Below, one piece after another: positions 59,399 through 64,000 of a stretch of DNA of 64,000 nucleotides. Made by a program: the position numbers and the translations under genes. Numbering within the stretch: the first letter of the stretch is position 1; each line of letters begins with the position of its first letter. Below the pieces are notes generated by a model. That model was not told the origin of the DNA. It saw only the letters and a program-made list of their open reading frames with translations, and did no database searches. Origin of the DNA: Acarospora socialis (Eukaryota > Ascomycota > Lecanoromycetes > Acarosporales > Acarosporaceae); NCBI GenBank assembly GCA_025617375.2, contig JAMYGW020000006.1:191001-255000 (forward strand). The letters run 5' to 3'.

Positions 59399-61631
59399 AT
59401 GGATCGTCTTCCACATGACCTTTTGCTCCTCGCAATAGATCGTCAAAATCCTCAAAATCAAGCTTTCGTGGAGGCGTCACAGATACGGTTCATCTATGAA
59501 CCTTTGACTGGGCCAGCAGATATTCGGCTCTTGGTTTTGACCTCAGGCGAACCCAATGACATGATCAAATGTTTCTTGTTGAAGCCTATGAGTCTGGATT
59601 CCCTCGATACCCCGCAGGACTTCGAAGGTTCAAATATTTTGTTGCGAGAATACTTCGCACTGTCTTATGTTTGGGGCGACCCCCATTATGGCCATCTTAT
59701 TTCAGTTAATGGGAACCCATTCTGGGTCACGTCCAACCTACACTCTGCTCTTCAACGCATTCGAGCAATCGGCCACGAATATTTTCTCCTGTGGGTAGAT
59801 GCAATATGTATCGATCGAAACAATCCGTCAGAGCGGAAGGCTCAGGTCCAAATCATGAGCCGCATTTACCGGCAGGCGAAGGCGATGATTGCGGATACCG
59901 GAGAGGAACCCGAGGGTGCAGACTTGCTGGTCCCACTCCTTGAAAAGATCGTGCAAGCGGGAGAGTCGTGCGATGTGGCAGCAAAGTCTCTGGAAATGTC
60001 ACCATCTAATGCACTGGTCGAACAGCAATCACTTGGACAGATTATATCGACAGTCGTCCAGTCAAGCTTGCCGGGGCAATACAGTATCAAAGACGAAGCC
60101 GACGAAGCCATAGGGTCAGCCAAACCCGTTATTCTCAGGCTAGAGCACTATGGCATGCCGCCGAAGACAGATCCTGCTTGGATTTCATTTCGCGGGTTTC
60201 TTGCATCGCCGTATTTCCGTAGGTTATGGATACTTCAGGAATTCGCACTTGCACCACGTATATTAGTTCTGTGGGGCAACAAACAATTATCTGCGAGCAA
60301 GCTGATTGACTCGATCCGATACCTGAATCTCTATGGCACGGGTACACCGGGTTCCTATTTCTCAGTTTTCGGGAGCTACGAGGAGCTCCAGCAGGATATC
60401 CAGCAGTCTAGGACAGAAGGGTACAAAGGATTCATGACATTTATAATTCAAAAGCATGAAGTCCTAGCGAAGCTTCCTGAGGAGGATCACGAAACATTGC
60501 TAATTCACAAAATGAATCTAGCCAAGGTCTTTTTCGCATCAGATGAAAGAGACAAAATCTACGCACTTATGGGTCTCGCATCAGATGCAAAGGTCTACTC
60601 CCCATCCATTGATTACTCGCAGTCGTATGAGGTAGTTTACCGCAGATTCGCCAAGCTCTTCATCGAGAATGGGCATGGCATTGAACTTCTTTACCAAGCT
60701 TGCGCAAGAAATGATCAGACTAGACTTCCAACTTGGGTTCCGGTACGTTTGCCTCGCCCGGATATCTATATCTATTGCCCATAGTGACGTCGCTATTTGT
60801 CGGTTGCGTAAAAAACAGCAATAGGGCTAACCAAAATCGTAGGATTGGCAGAATCCCGACCGAATCCCAAGTCGCCTGGTAGCACCAGGTCCGTCGTCCA
60901 ATTTCGCCGCTTCAAGCTCTCCAGATGCCTTTTTTCAGGTCGATGAGGCAAACGACAGCATTATGGTAGCAGGCGTAATCATCGACACAGTCACCAAATT
61001 GAGCGACACCTTGAAACATGTCGATAGACCTCACGAGCATCAAGACCCAGACCAATTACTAGATGATCACGGACTGCTGATGTTCAACGATATTCTTGGA
61101 TTCTTCATCTCTGGAATGGATTTTGCTGCGGAGATCAGCGAATATCCTACCAATGAGAGTTCTCTTGAAGTTTTGCTGCGGACCTTCATTCGAGGTCCCC
61201 CTTGCCACATCACTCATAACCAGATGCTTTGTCTTCGGAAAGGTGTGAGAGCAATTTTCGATCGAGTAATGCTTGGGGTGTCAATAACGAATGAACCCAC
61301 TAGGCTAGAACGGGAGAAATTGGTGACTGAAGCGCAAAGAACTGAAGATGACATGGCAGAACTTTTCAAAGCTGGTTCGTCGGCATTCAAGCGGTGCTTT
61401 TGCATAACAGCCCGAGGATACTTCGGTCTGGTTCCCGGCAAAGTGCAAATCGGTGACAAGGTGGCAGTCTTCAACGGCGGCCCAGTCCCGTTCATCTTGA
61501 GGGAAGTCGAGCCGCGTCTGGCCGCAGAGCCAGCATTTCAGCTTGTCGGAGACGGATACTTCCACGGGCTGATGCATGGGGAAGCTTCAACTCTCGATCA
61601 TTACAAGGAACAGGGCATTATGCTAGTCTAG
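59399..61631 (+). CDS. Heterokaryon-incompatibility (HET) domain protein
   Basis: Exons 59399..60742 and 60843..61631 (100-nt intron); 710 residues. The first ATG in the frame is 59,399; the frame further upstream offers a TTG only. The HET domain spans about 90-300 with its conserved blocks: YFALSYVWGDP, LLWVDAICIDRNNPSERKAQ, VQIMSRIYRQA and RRLWILQEFALA. After the splice the text reads LPTWVPDWQNP, the usual post-HET motif, and the C-terminal half ends with ARGYFGLVPGKVQIGDKVAVFNGGPVPFILR, a common HET-protein tail. Family members trigger cell death upon fusion of unlike fungal individuals or act in NLR-like defence. It lies 0.5 kb from a heavily mutated repeat tract, a usual setting for variable HET genes. 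Confidence 0.93.
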
Positions 61632-62138
61632 GTATCCTGTTTGGATATCCCATGCAAGGACTTGCAACATCTTAGGTATGCGACCGCCCGCTTGGACGTC
61701 TATGAGACTGTGCTGCCTCAAGTTGGAGGAGGGAAGGAAAGTGATCCACCAGGAAGAGGTATCTACAAAGTAGTTAACAAGAATAATAAACTCCAATCCT
61801 CCAATTTTTATGAACTCTGATACCCCCTTCCACCTATTCACCTTTTAACATCTACCTTTACTGCCATAGATTAGAAAAGAAAGATGGTGCTCACTGTTAT
61901 GGTCGCGTTCACGCAACCTAACATTCACTCATATATTCACTTAGAACCTGACCTCGCGGTCAGGCGGGCCTTTTGCCTTAGTGGTCAAGATCCTTACAAT
62001 CATACAAAGGAGCTCAAATGTCACACTGAAGAGCTTGAATGAATCAATTCTTGTCTTGAATGACACAGCAAAGAACTTGAACACATTGATTTGTTACATC
62101 CTAAACCTGAGATGCCTCAAGTATGCTAGGACTAGAGG
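61632..62138. other. Boundary zone between HET gene and mutated tract
   Basis: 507 nt with no gene. G+C drops step by step. It holds the hairpin at 61,947-61,964. CC and GG persist until 62,138. Confidence 0.45.
61947..61964. repeat. Inverted repeat (7-bp stem)
   Basis: CCTGACC, loop TCGC, GGTCAGG. A perfect short hairpin at the edge of the repeat zone; it may belong to the end of a repeat or act as a terminator-like structure. Role unknown. Confidence 0.4.
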
Positions 62139-64000
62139 TTTGTGCTTGTTGATATAACAATTTGTATGATACAGTTGAATAAATCAGTAGATAGTAACTC
62201 TATTACTAGATGAGAATTTGAACACAATCATTTTCATAAGAAAAACAATTCTACTATATAGAATAAACTCAATTCTCAAAGAATTGACTCAACATTCTCA
62301 GTGTTGCACACAACAGTCTGAATGTTGACTTAATGTCTAACTCATTGTTTGATCTCAGAACTGCACAGTCTGTATACAGTTCTCATATCAACTGCAGTAT
62401 GATCATAATATCATTTTCTTCTTCTAGACACTAGTTCTCTGAGTTTATATAAGTGAGAGTGTAAAGTTGTTTCATCATCAGTCATGTCTCAAAAACTGTT
62501 CATCAGTCATGAGTTTGACAATCATCTTTGAGCTGTCAAAGAGATTCTCTTCTACAGACACTCTCTCACTATTTCTTGCATGCACTGTTACACTCATAGT
62601 CTTTTCTGTATCACAATGAATTCTAATACACACATTAAGTGTGTTGAGTGTACTCATCATGATTGTTTCTGTGTTGATCTGATGTGAAAATCACTGAATT
62701 ATGTTTGTAATCAGCTAAAGTTCAAAATTCTGAAAACAGAAAAAGAGTAAACTTGTCTGTTTGTCAAACTCTTCTGATTATAAAAAACTTTGTGTTAAAC
62801 TTATGACTGTGTAAAATAGAAGATTCTCTGTTTGCTGAAAGAGATAAATGATAATAATAATGATGATGAAAAAAATTCTCAGTCTGAGACTCTTTCTCAA
62901 CTGTTTAATGTAATGCTGATCAACTTCTGACAGTTTAATTCTTTATTTTCTTCTCAAAATGTTGAAGTGTTCTTGTGCAGTTCTTGAGATTTTTCTTGAA
63001 TTTTCATGTATTTTCTGAGATATTGTATTCTTTTCATTTGATGAGATAATAAACTTTCTCTTTAATCATTCTTCTTTTTAGAATGTTCTCAATCTCATAT
63101 TCTTCATTGAATTCAACAGATGTTTCAGTAATCTGAAGTGATATGAACTGATTGCAATGTTGAAGTATGAATGCATGAAATACAGAATGTATTCTCATTT
63201 TCTTGAGTAAGTCAAGTTCATAACTTAGTTTCTTAATATTTTGTTTAATTTTGAATGATTCAATGCTCTTGTTATCTAACTTCTTGCTTTTTTTCTTGAT
63301 GTGTATGTTGTTCATTCTTAAGTATATCTTTTCTCTCTCTTTAAATGATTCTGCTGTTGTTATTCATTCTGTTTGTTGTTTAATCTGTGTTGTTAAGTTT
63401 TGATGCAGTTTCTTTAGTTCATTGATATCTAATATTACTTGTTGACTTTGTGATTCATGTTCTCATGAATCTCATCATATCTTTGAATTGTAATTATAAT
63501 TCACATAGAAAGATATTTTTCTCATGATTTTGTTTCTTATGTTGTTGTACATGAACTGTGTCATAGATAACAGTTGTATTCAGTTGTTCTGATTTTTGTT
63601 GACATAGTGTTTCAAGTATGTTTTCACTGTTTAATTCATTCATTTACTTTGTTTGTTCATCTGTAAGTGATACACTGTCAACATTTTGTGCTTTATTTCA
63701 AGTTCTGCTGTGAGTGTTTCTCAAAACTTATTTATAAACAGTTTGTCTCTGTCAGTGATAAACTCTTTTAATAATTCATGATTACTAAAAAATTCTTGCA
63801 GTATGATGTAAATTAATACTGATGTCATTGCAGTCTTTTTAAATGAAATGAACATGATGTACTTAGTTAATCTATTCACTATGATTAATATGCTGTCAAA
63901 TCTCACTTTTCATGTTGAGTTCTTTAATGATGATAGCTTTATAATGAAGTTCATAGTAACTGATTTTCATGATGCATCTGATGCATTTAGTTGTGTTATT
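62139..64000. repeat. Second tract with no CpG, CpC or GpG
   Basis: In 1,862 bases up to the window end there is not one CG, CC or GG dinucleotide, against roughly 100 expected from composition. GC, CA and TG remain common. The signature equals that of 24,790-29,533, yet the sequence is a different element (a Ty3/gypsy fossil, below). Confidence 0.85.
63034..64000 (-). mobile_element. Decayed Ty3/gypsy (chromovirus-type) LTR retrotransposon fossil
   Basis: On the minus strand, in pol order: part of the integrase core (63,906-63,721, DSILIIVNRLTKYIMFISF and DRDKLF), then a C-terminal region (63,315-63,034) with a YELDLLKKMRIHSVFHAF run and an EYEIENIL stretch as found before and in the chromodomain of chromoviruses. 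The reverse transcriptase side lies beyond the window. LTRs are not identified. The copy is broken with many breaks and old, or was rapidly mutated: all C before C or G is gone. Family assignment is from motif resemblance only. Confidence 0.75.

Overview
The window reads as a filamentous ascomycete chromosome (Pezizomycotina, probably Dothideomycetes; the class is an inference). Genes are intron-bearing, with introns of about 43-120 nt, GT..AG ends and CTAAC-type branch sites. The families are typical of these fungi: Zn2Cys6 factor, HET-domain protein, fungal PhoD-like phosphatase, MOB2. Some loci look like products of RIP-type decay. Joining exons across frames recovers full domains in most of the genes.

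Left block, 1-15,500: dense housekeeping genes. A 5'-truncated patatin/Tgl-like protein lacks the usual Ser nucleophile. It is followed by an unrecognised acidic protein with an apparent late frameshift, ERB1 (ribosome biogenesis), a Zn2Cys6 regulator divergent from ERB1, LEO1 (Paf1 complex), MOB2 (NDR kinase activator) and a PhoD-like phosphatase.

Middle block, 15,500-39,100: an accessory island with no intact gene I can recognise. Its core, 24,790-29,533, is AT-rich and essentially lacks CpG, CpC and GpG while keeping GpC, CpA and TpG. That is a RIP-like scar with an unusual target context. Next to it lie an orphan last exon (30,030-30,125), a tract that has lost CpG only (32,581-33,008), a cleanly bounded 281-bp hAT-type MITE with an 8-bp target duplication (33,009-33,289), and short TTAGGG telomere-like repeats.

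Right block, 39,100-61,700: genes again. They are a small secreted or GPI-type Thr/Asn-rich protein, a four-helix membrane protein, a DUF1275 gene with one in-frame stop, a truncated metallo-beta-lactamase beside a YeeE/YedE sulfur transporter, an F-box protein, a five-exon SCP2-like/alpha-beta hydrolase fusion, a diflavin-reductase fragment, the mitochondrial rhomboid protease PCP1 divergent from a Tma17/Adc17-like chaperone, an HpcH/HpaI aldolase, a DUF836 glutaredoxin-like protein, a calcineurin-like phosphoesterase and a HET-domain protein.

Right edge, 62,139-64,000: a second tract with no CpG, CpC or GpG at all. It holds a decayed Ty3/gypsy chromovirus fossil on the minus strand that runs out of the window. 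The same signature in two separate repeats suggests a genome-wide process acting on C before C or G, unlike classical CpA-directed RIP.
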